From Alkalibacterium putridalgicola (lineage in GTDB: Bacteria; Bacillota; Bacilli; Lactobacillales; Carnobacteriaceae_A): a DNA stretch of 64,000 nucleotides. Made by a program: the position numbers and the translations under genes. Positions 35,963 to 45,436 of this stretch are shown here, one piece after another (the first letter of the stretch is position 1; each line of letters starts with the position of its first letter). The stretch lies in contig NZ_FOBL01000007.1 of assembly GCF_900109825.1 (NCBI RefSeq), positions 24,152 to 88,151 on the forward strand, read 5' to 3'. Below the pieces are notes generated by a model. The model did not search any database. It was not told the DNA's origin and worked only from the letters and a program-made list of their open reading frames with translations.

Positions 35963-36049
35963 AGGCAAGAAAAAGTGTTATGAACAAAAAAAATCAGTGA
36001 TGAACACCGAAAGGAGACCTTTCAGTTCGTCACTGATTTTTTCTTGCCT
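35963..36049. terminator. Bidirectional nested terminator
   Basis: An inner stem AATCAGTGATGAAC/GTTCGTCACTGATT and an outer GGCAAGAAAA/TTTTCTTGCC are nested between the converging SEC-C and prenyltransferase genes. Confidence 0.88.
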
Positions 36050-36064
36050 ATTTTATTAGAATAA

Positions 36065-36976
36065 TCAGATATTCAACCAGGCACCAAGGAAGAAAGTGAT
36101 AATGATTGGAACGGGGATGACGGCTGAGTTGATGATCGTCGTCATAAAGGTGGTCTGTTTGTCCTGATGGTTCGTGAAGATGCGGATATTCTTCAAGACG
36201 TACGGGAAAGTCAAGAGAGACAAGGCCACAAGTCGTGGGAAGGTCCCGAAAACGACGGACAGGATGACCGCGGTATAAGCCGCGTAGTAAAAGTATTTAA
36301 AGACAACGAGGGCTTTATCCACGCCGATATGATACGGCAGCGTATACCGGTCGTCTTCGATATCTTCTTCCAGATCACAAATGTTATTTGCAAGCAGGAT
36401 GGCCATGACCGTGATGGAGGTCGGGATGGACGCGACGATCAGCTGCAAGGTGGTGACAAGATCGAATTGCATCACGTCAAAGGCGTTGACGTAAACCATG
36501 GAAGCGAAGATACCAAAGCCCATCGACAACCCAATGAAGAATTCACCGAACGGCGTGCTTGAGATCGGCCGTGGACCAGCGGTATACAAAATGCCGATCA
36601 GCATGCCTCCAATAAAGCCGATGACTAACAGGATGATGGACGTCTGAAAAACTAAGTATAAACCGATGACCAAAGCGACAGCACCGGATATATAATAAGC
36701 CAGGCGGACATTTTTAAGCGGGATGTTTTCCTTGCCGACGGTCATATCCTGAGCGTGGTCCGCATTCTTGTTATCGGCGATGTAATAATCCAGATAGTTA
36801 TCTCTAATATTGACTGCCAGATGAAAGATAACGACGGTGAGTAAGCCCAAAATAGAAAAACCTAAGCGGAAGGCGTCATAATTGTACCAGGCGTAAAGGA
36901 TACCGATCAAAGCCGGAAAAATACTGGTCGTGGTGGTTTCTACCTGAGCGAGCAGGATATATTGTTTAAGTGTCAT
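36065..36976 (-). CDS. menA: UbiA-family quinone prenyltransferase (MenA/DmkA-like)
   Basis: A 303-residue membrane enzyme of the UbiA family that attaches a polyprenyl chain to 1,4-dihydroxy-2-naphthoate. Two Asp-rich motifs are clear: NIRDNYLDYYIADNKNAD near 57-74 and NNICDLEEDIEDDRYTLP near 203-220. About eight helices follow the family pattern. The polyprenyl synthase gene lies 13 bases upstream, so the pair makes and transfers the side chain, as dmkA-dmkB do for demethylmenaquinone in extracellular electron transfer. No eet/ndh2 genes are visible next to it. Confidence 0.88.
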   Translation of the reverse strand: MTLKQYILLAQVETTTTSIFPALIGILYAWYNYDAFRLGFSILGLLTVVIFHLAVNIRDNYLDYYIADNKNADHAQDMTVGKENIPLKNVRLAYYISGAVALVIGLYLVFQTSIILLVIGFIGGMLIGILYTAGPRPISSTPFGEFFIGLSMGFGIFASMVYVNAFDVMQFDLVTTLQLIVASIPTSITVMAILLANNICDLEEDIEDDRYTLPYHIGVDKALVVFKYFYYAAYTAVILSVVFGTFPRLVALSLLTFPYVLKNIRIFTNHQDKQTTFMTTIINSAVIPVPIIITFFLGAWLNI

Positions 36977-36989
36977 AGGAATCTCCTTT

Positions 36990-37979
36990 TTAATAGTCTT
37001 TGGTGAGTAGTGTTTTCGTCAAAGTATACAGAACCTCTTTTTCTGGCTGATCGAGAAGCTGCTCGATCAAGGCCAGCGCTTTATCGATGTATTCCCTGGC
37101 AATACCGTGTGCGCGTTCGATGCAGTCGTGTTCATGCAGCAGCGCAACTAAATCAGCCAGATCACTGTCCGACAACTGTTCTCCTTTTTCCAGTAGAGGA
37201 AGGAAGGCGTCTTTATCCGCCTCCAAGCCTAAAATGAGGGGCAGCGTATAGATCCCTTGTTTCACATCGTTCAAAACAGGCTTGGATAAGTTCTCAGGTG
37301 TTTGCGTGTAATCCAAAATATCATCCAGCATCTGAAAAGCGATCCCGATATTCTGGCCGATCACACCGCTTTGTTCAATGACTTCAGGTTTGCACTGGCC
37401 AAAGTAGGCGCCTTCGTAACAGCTCAACTCAAACAGCTGAGCGGTCTTTCCTTTAATGCTGTTCAAGTACGTGTCAAAGGTGATAGCTGTATCATAGGCA
37501 TTCGTCATCTGATTGATTTCACCTAATAACACCTGCTTCATCGACTGCGTATTCAGCTGAATGATCTCGACCGAGTCCGTCGCGTCAGCCAGTAATTCGA
37601 AATACACGGAGATCATTAGATCGCCTGTATACACCGCCACATCCTGACCGTGTTTGGAGTGGACCGTTTCGTTCCCGCGCCGTAATGCCGCCTCATCGAT
37701 GATGTCGTCATGAATGAGCGTGGCCAGATGCAGCACCTCCGTCGAGGCAGCCGCAGCGATGATATTGTCATATGCAGCCTTTTGGGCATTGCCTAACTGT
37801 GAAAAAAGCAAGAAGTAGGCGGGTCTAAGTAGTTTTCCCTGACTCTCTATCAGAGCAGTGACTGTTTTTTCTATGTCCTTATTTTCAATCGTCGTTTTTT
37901 CTATGATCAGTTCAAGGCACGCCACTAAATGGGCCTGGATGTTGGGGTAGTCGTCCCACATTGGATGCGTTTTAACCAT
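36990..37979 (-). CDS. Polyprenyl diphosphate synthase (DmkB/HepT-like)
   Basis: The 329-residue trans-prenyltransferase has FARM LIHDDIIDEAALRRG (DDxxD) and SARM FQMLDDILDYT, plus GKLLRPAYFLL for allylic-substrate binding. It builds a long isoprenoid chain for a quinone. The start at 37979 is preferred because AAAGGAGAA lies just upstream; an ATG at 38021 has only a weak site. Together with the following prenyltransferase gene it forms a quinone side-chain operon. Confidence 0.9.
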   Translation of the reverse strand: MVKTHPMWDDYPNIQAHLVACLELIIEKTTIENKDIEKTVTALIESQGKLLRPAYFLLFSQLGNAQKAAYDNIIAAAASTEVLHLATLIHDDIIDEAALRRGNETVHSKHGQDVAVYTGDLMISVYFELLADATDSVEIIQLNTQSMKQVLLGEINQMTNAYDTAITFDTYLNSIKGKTAQLFELSCYEGAYFGQCKPEVIEQSGVIGQNIGIAFQMLDDILDYTQTPENLSKPVLNDVKQGIYTLPLILGLEADKDAFLPLLEKGEQLSDSDLADLVALLHEHDCIERAHGIAREYIDKALALIEQLLDQPEKEVLYTLTKTLLTKDY

Positions 37980-38278
37980 ACCATTCTCCTTTATTCTCGA
38001 CTTAAATGTTGGTTCTTTCATTGTTCATGTATACTTTCTCTCTATATTAAATAAGTATACATGAAAAAGGGTGAAGTTCTGCATAAAAACCTTCAGCTGA
38101 CTTAAACTAAGTGATTGGAAAAATCCATTCCTCGATGGTAAGCGGGAAGAAAGGCAGTCACTGCAATTCTATCAATTGATTTTAATGAAACCGTTTGCTA
38201 TTCTTTGGACGTATAGAAGATAATTGTTCTTTCTATCTGTTTGAGTGTTCATTTTGTAGCATAAGAGAGGGAGAATAG

Positions 38279-38914
38279 ATGATGACTAAAGAATTAGTTA
38301 AGATGTTACGAGCAGGCGCCCTTTCATTTGCAGCTGTCGGATTTTTAGCTGGCTGTGCAACCGATGATGAAGCAGATACGGAATTAGACCCTGAAACTGC
38401 AGAGGAAGAAATAGAAGAGGTTGAGGAAGATGTAGAAGAAGAATTAGATATAGAAGAGGATACAGACGAAGGCGCTATGGAAGAAACCGGAGAAGACATT
38501 GTGGCCATTGCACAAGGTAATCCTGATTTCAGTATCTTAGTCTCTGCCTTGCAGGAAGCAGAACTTGTTGAGACACTTCAGGGAGAGGGACCGTTTACCG
38601 TCTTTGCTCCAACTGATGAAGCGTTCTAAGCCCTGCTGACTGACTTGGACATTACAGCAGAAGAACTGCTTGCCCAGCCTGACCTGGAATCTATATTGAC
38701 GTATCACGTTGTACCAGGTGAGGTATTGGCAGGAGATCTGGAAGACGGTCAGACAGTAGAAACAGTTAATGGCGAAGAATTGACCTTTGACTTGTCGGGA
38801 GATCCGATGGTAAACGATGCAGCCATAACCATGACCGATATCGACGCGAGTAATGGTGTGATCCATGCCATTGATACGGTACTGGTACCTTCTGATTTTG
38901 AGCTGCAAGAATAG
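38279..38914 (+). pseudogene. FAS1 lipoprotein gene broken by an in-frame stop
   Basis: The frame begins with a lipobox signal peptide (FLAGC), an acidic linker ([20 protein letters not shown]) and a FAS1 domain nearly identical to that of the gene at 14345 ([33 protein letters not shown]). A TAA at 38627-38629 stands where the paralogue has GAA (Glu), and the same frame then continues without a shift through DITAEELLAQPDLESILTYHVV to VLVPSDFELQE and a stop at 38914. One G-to-T change explains it. A TTG 16 bases after the stop could restart a C-terminal fragment, but it would lack the export signal. Confidence 0.9.
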
Positions 38915-39167
38915 ATAACAGTTAATTTTATATCCATGTAATCTTCAATGCTGCAAAATAGAAATCATCACTCAAACACCGTAAACACATCTGAGAGAAT
39001 TTATCGGTATTGACCCTTGGCCGATTTCAGCTTAGGCACTTTTAAAAAAGTGTCTGAGCTTTCGACTAAGGGTCTTTTTTGACGATAAAATCGACTTGAG
39101 CAGTGAACAGACACATTGGCACATCAAGCATGCAAGAAGCCGTGCGTGCAAATTCAAGATTAAACCT
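38915..39167. other. Intergenic region after the broken FAS1 gene
   Basis: Apart from the long hairpin at 39011-39080, I see no gene or repeat here. Confidence 0.5.
39011..39080 (+). terminator. Long two-part hairpin terminator
   Basis: An inner stem of TTAGGCACTTTT and AAAAGTGTCTGA lies within an outer GACCCTTGG/CTAAGGGTC, followed by TTTTTT. Confidence 0.8.
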
Positions 39168-39282
39168 GATATATACTAGTATGTTTATAGTCATACTCTT
39201 TCTTTTCTTATCTAATCATGATATGTTTATCTAGGAGTCTACATAATGCAAAACAAGGAAAAAGGGCGTATTCAAATGACAG
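39168..39282 (+). repeat. Diverged leader repeat, copy A
   Basis: About 115 bases, from TATATACTAGTATG to AAAAAGGGCG, match the leader of the gene at 44640 at roughly two thirds of positions by eye. In this copy the aligned ATG (39276) is followed by only three sense codons and TAA, so the gene it once led seems lost. See copy B at 44527. Confidence 0.6.
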
Positions 39283-39414
39283 CCAGTTAAATCAATAGAA
39301 ATAAACACAAGTTAAGACATCAACTGATAGATATTTAAAAGTTTGTCTATCACAACTGATGCGTTTGTCTTAAATCTCAAAGCGTTAACATTTCAATTTA
39401 AAAAGGAGTTCTTT

Positions 39415-40113
39415 ATGTTAGAAGTCAGCCATTTAACAAAGTCATATAAAAAAACAAAGGCCGTTGACGATGTCACTTTCAGCGCTGGGCAAGGGGAGGT
39501 TGTCGTCCTTGTTGGGCCGAACGGTGCCGGGAAGTCTACGACCATCAAAAGCATTGTAGGCCTTTTAAGATTTGAAGGTGAAATAAGCATTGGTACTTAT
39601 AACAACAAAGCGTTAAAGGCGAAAGAACTATTGTCTTATGTACCAGAAATACCCACGCTTTTTCCATTATTGACCGTGCGTGAACATATCGAATACATGG
39701 CCTTGGCTTATGGAAAAGCGCCAGATGAAGAGAAGCTCAATGCCTTACTCAAGCGGTTTGATTTAGACGATAAAGTCGACAAGCTGGGTGACGAGCTTTC
39801 TAAAGGCATGATGCAAAAGGTAAGTATTTGTTCAGCAGTCATTGTCGATCCTGAGGTCATTATCTTAGATGAACCCATGATCGGTCTTGATCCAAAAGCC
39901 ATTAAAGAAATCAAAAAACTCATCCTTGAATTAAAGGAAGCGAATAAAACAGTGATGATCAGTACGCATATGATCGAAATGATCGAAGATTTATGGGATC
40001 GCGTTATTTTTATGAAAGAAGGCAAGGTGATCGAAAATATCGTTCGGACAGAGGCTGACCTCGAAGATTTAGAAGAATTGTTCTTCAAGATAACGGGTGA
40101 TAGTGATGAATAA
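39415..40113 (+). CDS. ABC transporter ATP-binding protein (module 1)
   Basis: The 232-residue ATPase has Walker A GPNGAGKST, signature LSKGMMQKV and Walker B VIILDEPMIGLDP, with THMIEMIEDL as the switch histidine region. The start at 39415 has AAAGGAG upstream; an earlier in-frame ATG gives a poor site. Its stop overlaps the permease start (ATGAATAA). It pairs with the following large membrane protein as an exporter of unknown substrate; peptides, bacteriocins or lipids are all possible. Confidence 0.92.
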   Translation: MLEVSHLTKSYKKTKAVDDVTFSAGQGEVVVLVGPNGAGKSTTIKSIVGLLRFEGEISIGTYNNKALKAKELLSYVPEIPTLFPLLTVREHIEYMALAYGKAPDEEKLNALLKRFDLDDKVDKLGDELSKGMMQKVSICSAVIVDPEVIILDEPMIGLDPKAIKEIKKLILELKEANKTVMISTHMIEMIEDLWDRVIFMKEGKVIENIVRTEADLEDLEELFFKITGDSDE

Positions 40114-41698
40114 ATCGTTAGTTTATCTCGTAAGGAAGTCTTTCATAAATTTTTTCAAGAAGTTGATAAAAAAACCGTTGAAAGCCCTTGGCATGTTGCT
40201 GCTGGTTACATATTATTTCTTCATTCCCTTTTTGACGAAGGGAGTGATCACAGATCTAGGTTTAAACACGCATGCAGGTTTTGTTTTGATCGCGAGTATA
40301 GGAACGCTCTATCTAACTATGCCGTTAACGTTGACTTACTTTAAAAGGAAAGGTGTCAGTTTTAAGAAGCAGGATATCAATTTCATCTTAGCTAGTCCGA
40401 CATCGCCAAAACAGGCTTTGATTTACGCCTTGTCCAAAGAGGTTTATATCAATTTAGCCATGCAAGTAATGTTTTTAATGGCAGCGGTCTTAGTATTCAC
40501 TGTACCTTTTTTAACAAGTATCATCTATCTCCTTGTAAACATCGTGTTTTCTAATTTACTAAGCTACAGCTTAGCAGTCATTATGTATGCCAGTGAAGAA
40601 ATCACGCTTAAGCAAAAGCAGTGGATCAAACGAATCGTTTACGTTGTTTTAGCTATGTTTACAGTGTTTTTAATGACTATGGTAGTAAGTCAGACCTTAG
40701 AGTCAGGTTTTGATTTTGCTTATATCATTTCAGTCCTGTCTTCTCCAGTCGTTTTGATGATACCCATTTTTGGGTGGCAGCTGGGGTGGTTAAACCTGAT
40801 CATGCTTGGTCCAACACCTGTAAGACTCATCGCTACGGGCTTGTTCTTTGCTTCGGCGATTGGTTTAACGTTTTATGCTTATAGAATGAAAGTGTCCGGA
40901 GAGTATTACGAAGATGCTCTATCTTTCTCTGAAAATATCGCTCTATTGGAAAGTAAAAAAGGGGATATATCACTTACAGAAGCCTTTGGACATAAGAAAA
41001 AGAACTATGCGTATAAAGGTGAACTAAAAGGGTTAAAGTCAAACGTGATTTTCCATAAACAATTCATTGAACGGAGACGGTCTAAAAAGTACTTCCTGGG
41101 TTGGAGCGACTTCATTTATCTCATCGCTGGAATTGGCTTGGGGCTCACGTCGCTTTTCTGGGATGGTTTTATTGTTCCGGATTATTTCCTGGAAATCATG
41201 GTAGGTCTCAGCATTTACTTAGCGGTATTTTTCAGACCAAGTGCGGATTGGAAAAGCGAATTTAAAAATCACTATTTATTCCTAATGCCAGATTCACCTC
41301 TAAATAAATTGTTCAATGCCAGCTTGCTGGAGCATCTACTTACTTTCGTTCGGGCCATCTTTTTAGTCGTCCCAGCAGGTTTGCTTATGCGAGTGTCTTT
41401 ATTAGAGATCCTTTATGCCATCAGCTTAAACGTACTACTCAAAGCAATGATGACCTATGTATCGATCTTGATTGAGGCGATCATTGGCGCTAAGATCGGC
41501 CACACGTTCGCCAGCATCATTAGTATGGTTGTCTCCGTTATTATTATGATCGGTCCAGTTGTTGCCTTGTTCTTTACACAAACACTCTCAACCTTTCTAA
41601 TTTTTACAGCTATTTCTTTGTACGCGATCCTCGTCCTATTTTTATTTTTATATCTCTCTTCAATTAACCTTAGAAATATCGAGAGTTTAGAGGAATAG
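40106..41698 (+). CDS. ABC exporter permease (module 1)
   Basis: A roughly 530-residue integral membrane protein with about 12 helices in two halves separated by a soluble segment (SENIALLESKKGDISLTEAFG). It resembles the large ABC-exporter permeases of Firmicutes (putative ABC exporter, PF16949-like); that family call is from memory. The ATG at 40106 lies inside the ATPase stop, showing translational coupling. The substrate is unknown. Confidence 0.82.
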   Translation: MNKSLVYLVRKSFINFFKKLIKKPLKALGMLLLVTYYFFIPFLTKGVITDLGLNTHAGFVLIASIGTLYLTMPLTLTYFKRKGVSFKKQDINFILASPTSPKQALIYALSKEVYINLAMQVMFLMAAVLVFTVPFLTSIIYLLVNIVFSNLLSYSLAVIMYASEEITLKQKQWIKRIVYVVLAMFTVFLMTMVVSQTLESGFDFAYIISVLSSPVVLMIPIFGWQLGWLNLIMLGPTPVRLIATGLFFASAIGLTFYAYRMKVSGEYYEDALSFSENIALLESKKGDISLTEAFGHKKKNYAYKGELKGLKSNVIFHKQFIERRRSKKYFLGWSDFIYLIAGIGLGLTSLFWDGFIVPDYFLEIMVGLSIYLAVFFRPSADWKSEFKNHYLFLMPDSPLNKLFNASLLEHLLTFVRAIFLVVPAGLLMRVSLLEILYAISLNVLLKAMMTYVSILIEAIIGAKIGHTFASIISMVVSVIIMIGPVVALFFTQTLSTFLIFTAISLYAILVLFLFLYLSSINLRNIESLEE

Positions 41699-41889
41699 AC
41701 GCGGGAGTTGTGTTGCAGACTCTTTCAAGGGTAATAGCCTATATTAAACAGAAGCATATGCTCCTGCTGAAACGGTGATTAAACCGATACTGATTCCTGG
41801 GAGCCATTGTGCTATGATTCACAATGTGATACACTTTCACCCAGTTACTTTTCAAAGGTGTACTAAACTATACAGAAAAAGGAGATACT

Positions 41890-42789
41890 ATGACGACAAC
41901 CATCGCAATAGATAAGGTAGGAAAGACCATCAACAGAAAAGAAATCATAAAAGATCTATCGCTGACGATCAACGAGGGCGAAGTGTTAGGGCTGCTTGGT
42001 CCGAATGGGGCAGGAAAGACAACACTTATTCGCATGATCGTTGGACTGATCGACATAACAGAAGGGCAAATCAGTGTCTGCGGACATGATGTCGAAAACG
42101 AACACCGGGACGCTTTGGGGAACATCGGAGCGATCGTTGAAAATCCCGAGATGTATCCTTTTTTCTCCGGACAAAAGAATCTGGACTATTTTGCACGCAT
42201 GCACAACGGTGTGTCTAAAGAGAAAATTGCTGAGCTCGTAGACTTTGTCAATTTGACAGATAGAATCAATGACAAGGTCAAGGACTATTCCCTCGGGATG
42301 AAACAGCGTTTAGGAATCGCGCAAGCGCTGATGAATGATCCGAAGGTATTGATCCTAGATGAACCAACCAACGGTCTAGACCCGGCAGGCATGCAGGAAT
42401 TACGCCGTCACATTCGCATGCTAGCCAAAGAGAAAAATGTCACAGTGATCGTATCGAGTCATCTATTGAGCGAAATCGAACTCATGTGTGACCGCATCGC
42501 TATCATCAAAAAAGGGGAACTCATTGCGGTAGAAAACGTTAGGGATGAAGCTAAACAGGTTTACCACTTTAAGGTTTCTGAACCAGAAAAAGCGCAAGTG
42601 CTGCTGCAAGAACAGTTCGACATCATAAGTCAGCTGCTGGAGGACTATTTAGTGGTCGAATTACCAGCTGAACTGTCCGATGTTTCCAGCCTAGTGAAAG
42701 CATTCGTGAACAACGGTATCGCGATATACAGTGTGGAACCGAAAAATCATTCACTCGAAGACCGCTTTTTACACCTGACAGCTGAATAA
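41890..42789 (+). CDS. ABC transporter ATP-binding protein, BcrA type (module 2)
   Basis: A 299-residue ATPase with GPNGAGKTT (Walker A), YSLGMKQRLG (signature) and VLILDEPTNGLDP (Walker B), plus a C-terminal regulatory extension (residues 215-299). The extension and sequence fit the bacitracin/lantibiotic-resistance (BcrA/LanF) group. AAAAAGGAG precedes the ATG. The permease follows 9 bases after the stop. Export of a toxic peptide or self-protection is the usual role, but none is demonstrated. Confidence 0.92.
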   Translation: MTTTIAIDKVGKTINRKEIIKDLSLTINEGEVLGLLGPNGAGKTTLIRMIVGLIDITEGQISVCGHDVENEHRDALGNIGAIVENPEMYPFFSGQKNLDYFARMHNGVSKEKIAELVDFVNLTDRINDKVKDYSLGMKQRLGIAQALMNDPKVLILDEPTNGLDPAGMQELRRHIRMLAKEKNVTVIVSSHLLSEIELMCDRIAIIKKGELIAVENVRDEAKQVYHFKVSEPEKAQVLLQEQFDIISQLLEDYLVVELPAELSDVSSLVKAFVNNGIAIYSVEPKNHSLEDRFLHLTAE

Positions 42790-42798
42790 GAGGAGGAT

Positions 42799-43791
42799 AT
42801 GATGATAAACCTAATTATAAACGAATGGCAAAAAGTGTTTTCAAGAAAAAGCAACATCATAATCATGGTATTTATTGTCGGCATTGCCGCATTGATGAGT
42901 TTTATGCCGCTGATTTTCCAAAATGAACAGGCAAACGAAACGAGTACATACAGCGAGAACTGGGAAAGTGACGTGTCTCAAGAGATAGACACCTTGCAGG
43001 AAGAAACAGAAGACTTGCTGAATCAGGACGACACTGAGTTAACGTTTAACGACAGCATGACAGTGAGTCTCAATCAAACGGAAATAGAGCGACTCAGTTA
43101 TCATTTAGAGGCGGGGATCGAACCGCCTGCTTCGAATAATTTCTATAGCAGCTTAGTCAGCGCATCAAGTATGAATGCACTGATAGGGATTTTTGTAACG
43201 ATCATTGCGAGTGCTATGGTATCAAAGGAATTTTCTATGGGCACCATTAAATTGCTGCTGATACGTACCCAGTCCCGAACAAAAATATTGACGTCTAAAT
43301 ATATCACGACCCTACTCTTGGCGTTCTTTTACTATGGACTGTTATATTTATCGACGGCGATTTTCGCGCTATTCACCACAGATATGAATCCAACATCGGA
43401 ATATGTCTTCATGACGATGAATGGCACGTATGAACATGTGCAGTTTTTAAGCTATTTTGCCGGCTTAGTGGCCAGCAACCTGGTTTATCTAGTCATTATC
43501 GCGTCACTGGCTTTTATGCTGTCGACCCTAACACGAAACACCTCATTATCCCTCGGTGCGACACTCGGCGCGATATTCCTAGGTACCGGAGTAACGCAAT
43601 ACTTGGCATCACAAACGGATCTGGCAAAGTATTTAATAACGGCTAATTGGAGCTTGGAAAACTACTTGCCTGGACGCACGACCTACATCGACGGGGTAAG
43701 TTTACCTTTTTCCGCGATCGTTAATGTGGTGTATGTAGCGGTGTTTTTAGGACTGTCCTACTACGCCTTCAACAAGCAAGATGTTTTATGA
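42799..43791 (+). CDS. ABC-2 type permease (module 2)
   Basis: The 330-residue protein has an N-terminal helix (IIIMVFIVGIAALMSFMPLIF), a large soluble loop with acidic Gln/Glu-rich stretches (SQEIDTLQEETEDLLNQDD) and five more helices towards the C-terminus, the layout of BcrB/LanE-like permeases. GAGGAGG precedes the tandem ATGs at 42799/42802. It is the membrane partner of the BcrA-type ATPase. Confidence 0.88.
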   Translation: MMINLIINEWQKVFSRKSNIIIMVFIVGIAALMSFMPLIFQNEQANETSTYSENWESDVSQEIDTLQEETEDLLNQDDTELTFNDSMTVSLNQTEIERLSYHLEAGIEPPASNNFYSSLVSASSMNALIGIFVTIIASAMVSKEFSMGTIKLLLIRTQSRTKILTSKYITTLLLAFFYYGLLYLSTAIFALFTTDMNPTSEYVFMTMNGTYEHVQFLSYFAGLVASNLVYLVIIASLAFMLSTLTRNTSLSLGATLGAIFLGTGVTQYLASQTDLAKYLITANWSLENYLPGRTTYIDGVSLPFSAIVNVVYVAVFLGLSYYAFNKQDVL

Positions 43792-43818
43792 TAACGTTAA
43801 AAATTGGAGGAAACACAG

Positions 43819-44349
43819 ATGAATGAAAACGTAACGAACAATAAAAAAAGATTTCCGTGGTTAGCACTCGCTGTTTTTAGTGTGGTTTTGCTCACTTCCA
43901 TCCTGATCAATTTCAGCATATTAGATATTTCAGCTGAACCGGAAGTTGCTGAGCTATTTGAAATGAATCCAGGCATGAGGTCTTTCGGGCTCATTTTCGG
44001 AGCCGTCATTGGTCTTATAAGTGGGTTGCTTGGCGTGGGTTTTCAGTATCTCGTGACAAAATTCCCAACGCAGTGGATCGCCAAAGATACGCATGTCTAT
44101 AAAAATGAAATTTGGTCTGCCTTGTTTTACTCATCAGCCATCGGCATCATCCTTGAATTACTTGCTGCATTATTAAACTTTCAAGGCAATATCGTGTTTT
44201 CGATACTCGTAAGCATCTTTACGACGGCACTGTTCCTTTTCTTTTATATTTCAGGAGAAAACAAACCACAGCATATCAAAAAAGCCATTACTATTGTGAG
44301 TGTCGTCATAGCAGGCATGGATATTATCTTAACCACAGGTGCACTGTAA
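43819..44349 (+). CDS. Small membrane protein of the ABC module
   Basis: The 176-residue protein has about five helices (LALAVFSVVLLTSILINF, SFGLIFGAVIGLISGLLGVGF, and three later). It is reminiscent of Yip1-type membrane proteins, but I would not assign a family. TTGGAGGAAAC lies before the ATG 43819. It starts 27 bases after the permease stop and belongs to the same transcript, so it may be an accessory or immunity component. Confidence 0.7.
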   Translation: MNENVTNNKKRFPWLALAVFSVVLLTSILINFSILDISAEPEVAELFEMNPGMRSFGLIFGAVIGLISGLLGVGFQYLVTKFPTQWIAKDTHVYKNEIWSALFYSSAIGIILELLAALLNFQGNIVFSILVSIFTTALFLFFYISGENKPQHIKKAITIVSVVIAGMDIILTTGAL

Positions 44350-44482
44350 CGTGCTAGAATATACTGCTGCATGTGTAAATGGTGGATGCTTAGCTTCATA
44401 TACGGTAGTTAAGCGTGGGATTAAAGGTTACACGAAGCAGCTATCCTTTGACCATAAGCCTAAAAGAATCAAAACCAATGCT

Positions 44483-44526
44483 ACCGTACCAGTGAGATGA
44501 ACGTGACTCACTAGTACGGTTTTTTT
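44483..44526 (+). terminator. Terminator of ABC module 2
   Basis: ACCGTACCAGTGAG/CTCACTAGTACGGT (13 of 14 paired; 44483-44496, 44507-44520) followed by a T run. Confidence 0.92.
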
Positions 44527-44639
44527 ATATATACTAATATTTTTATAATTATACCCTTTCTATTTCTATCTCATTGTGATAAATTTAATTAAGGGATTAC
44601 ATAATACAAACTACACAGGACGGAAAGGGCGATCAGGAT
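44527..44639 (+). repeat. Diverged leader repeat, copy B
   Basis: The direct relative of 39168-39282: both run TATATACTA-TAT-TTTATA-T-ATAC-CTTTCT..., then CTACATAAT or TTACATAAT and end GGAAAAAGGGCG or CGGAAAGGGCG just before a start codon. Here it leads the gene at 44640. The two copies bracket the two ABC modules. Confidence 0.6.
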
Positions 44640-44945
44640 ATGGATACAAGCAAGATAAGTAAAGATTTGCAGAAAGATGTCAGAGAATTGATTCTCAGAG
44701 AAAGACTGCATTACTTCAAGGAGAGTATCAAACAGGGCTTAGTTGAAGACGGCTTTGAATTCGAATTGAAAGATCTGTTCATAGAAAGCGAATGGGACGA
44801 AGTGGCTGTATGGCCGGGGAACTGGACTTTAGGCAAAACCTTTGCAAGCAAAGTAAAAAATGATCTCCCTTATATCACTAGAGCGGATGATAATAAAAAA
44901 GGCTATGCCGTATACAGATTTGATAAAAGCAAGTTCGAAGGATAA
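44640..44945 (+). CDS. DUF1413-like small protein
   Basis: The 101-residue cytosolic protein has a C-terminal half (FELKDLFIESEWDEV, WTLGKTFASKVKNDLPYITR, KGYAVYRF) with the pattern of DUF1413, a short domain seen in small Firmicute and phage-linked proteins. The N-terminal 40 residues are a charged helix. GGAAAGGGCG before ATG 44640 is the ribosome binding site. It lies just past the ABC terminator with a promoter-like leader of its own. Function is unknown. Confidence 0.65.
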   Translation: MDTSKISKDLQKDVRELILRERLHYFKESIKQGLVEDGFEFELKDLFIESEWDEVAVWPGNWTLGKTFASKVKNDLPYITRADDNKKGYAVYRFDKSKFEG

Positions 44946-45436
44946 TACATTTAAGGCAGGGAATCAGGTGGATCATTCTGATTTTCTGCCATTTTTGCTA
45001 TCTGACCATAGCTATTCAGCCAAATTATTAGGAGGAAGGGAATAGCTATTTTGATTACAATACACTTAAATCTCTGCAATATAAAAGCAAATAACAAAGT
45101 GCGCTATATAAAAAATAGCACTCATATATGCCGATTGACACTCTCACCAATTGAAAAAACGGTTACAAAAGCGTATGCTTAATTTAAACGATGAATAGAC
45201 TGAATTGTCCAAATATGCAGCAGGAACAAATTGATCATAGATACTTATATTTACCTGAACAAGAAAAATAATTGTTGGATGTCAAAACAAATGGGTACTT
45301 GTCAAAAGATCCATCCAGGCTGGGTGTAATACTATAAGGATTTATAGTAAAAGCACCATTAGCTGACTTTGTTACAAATAAATCATGGCTTTCTAAGATA
45401 CTAAAATAAAAACTGTTGTAAAAGGAGGAATGATAG
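44946..45436. other. AT-rich intergenic region before the peptide genes
   Basis: 491 bases without a supportable gene. ORFs on either strand (for example 45235-45474 minus) lack a ribosome binding site and repeat-free protein-like composition. I see no terminator of note. Confidence 0.45.

Noticed and set aside
38627..38629. Programmed stop-codon readthrough in the FAS1 lipoprotein gene
   Set aside because: TAA is the least leaky stop and no conserved readthrough context is visible; a nonsense mutation is simpler.
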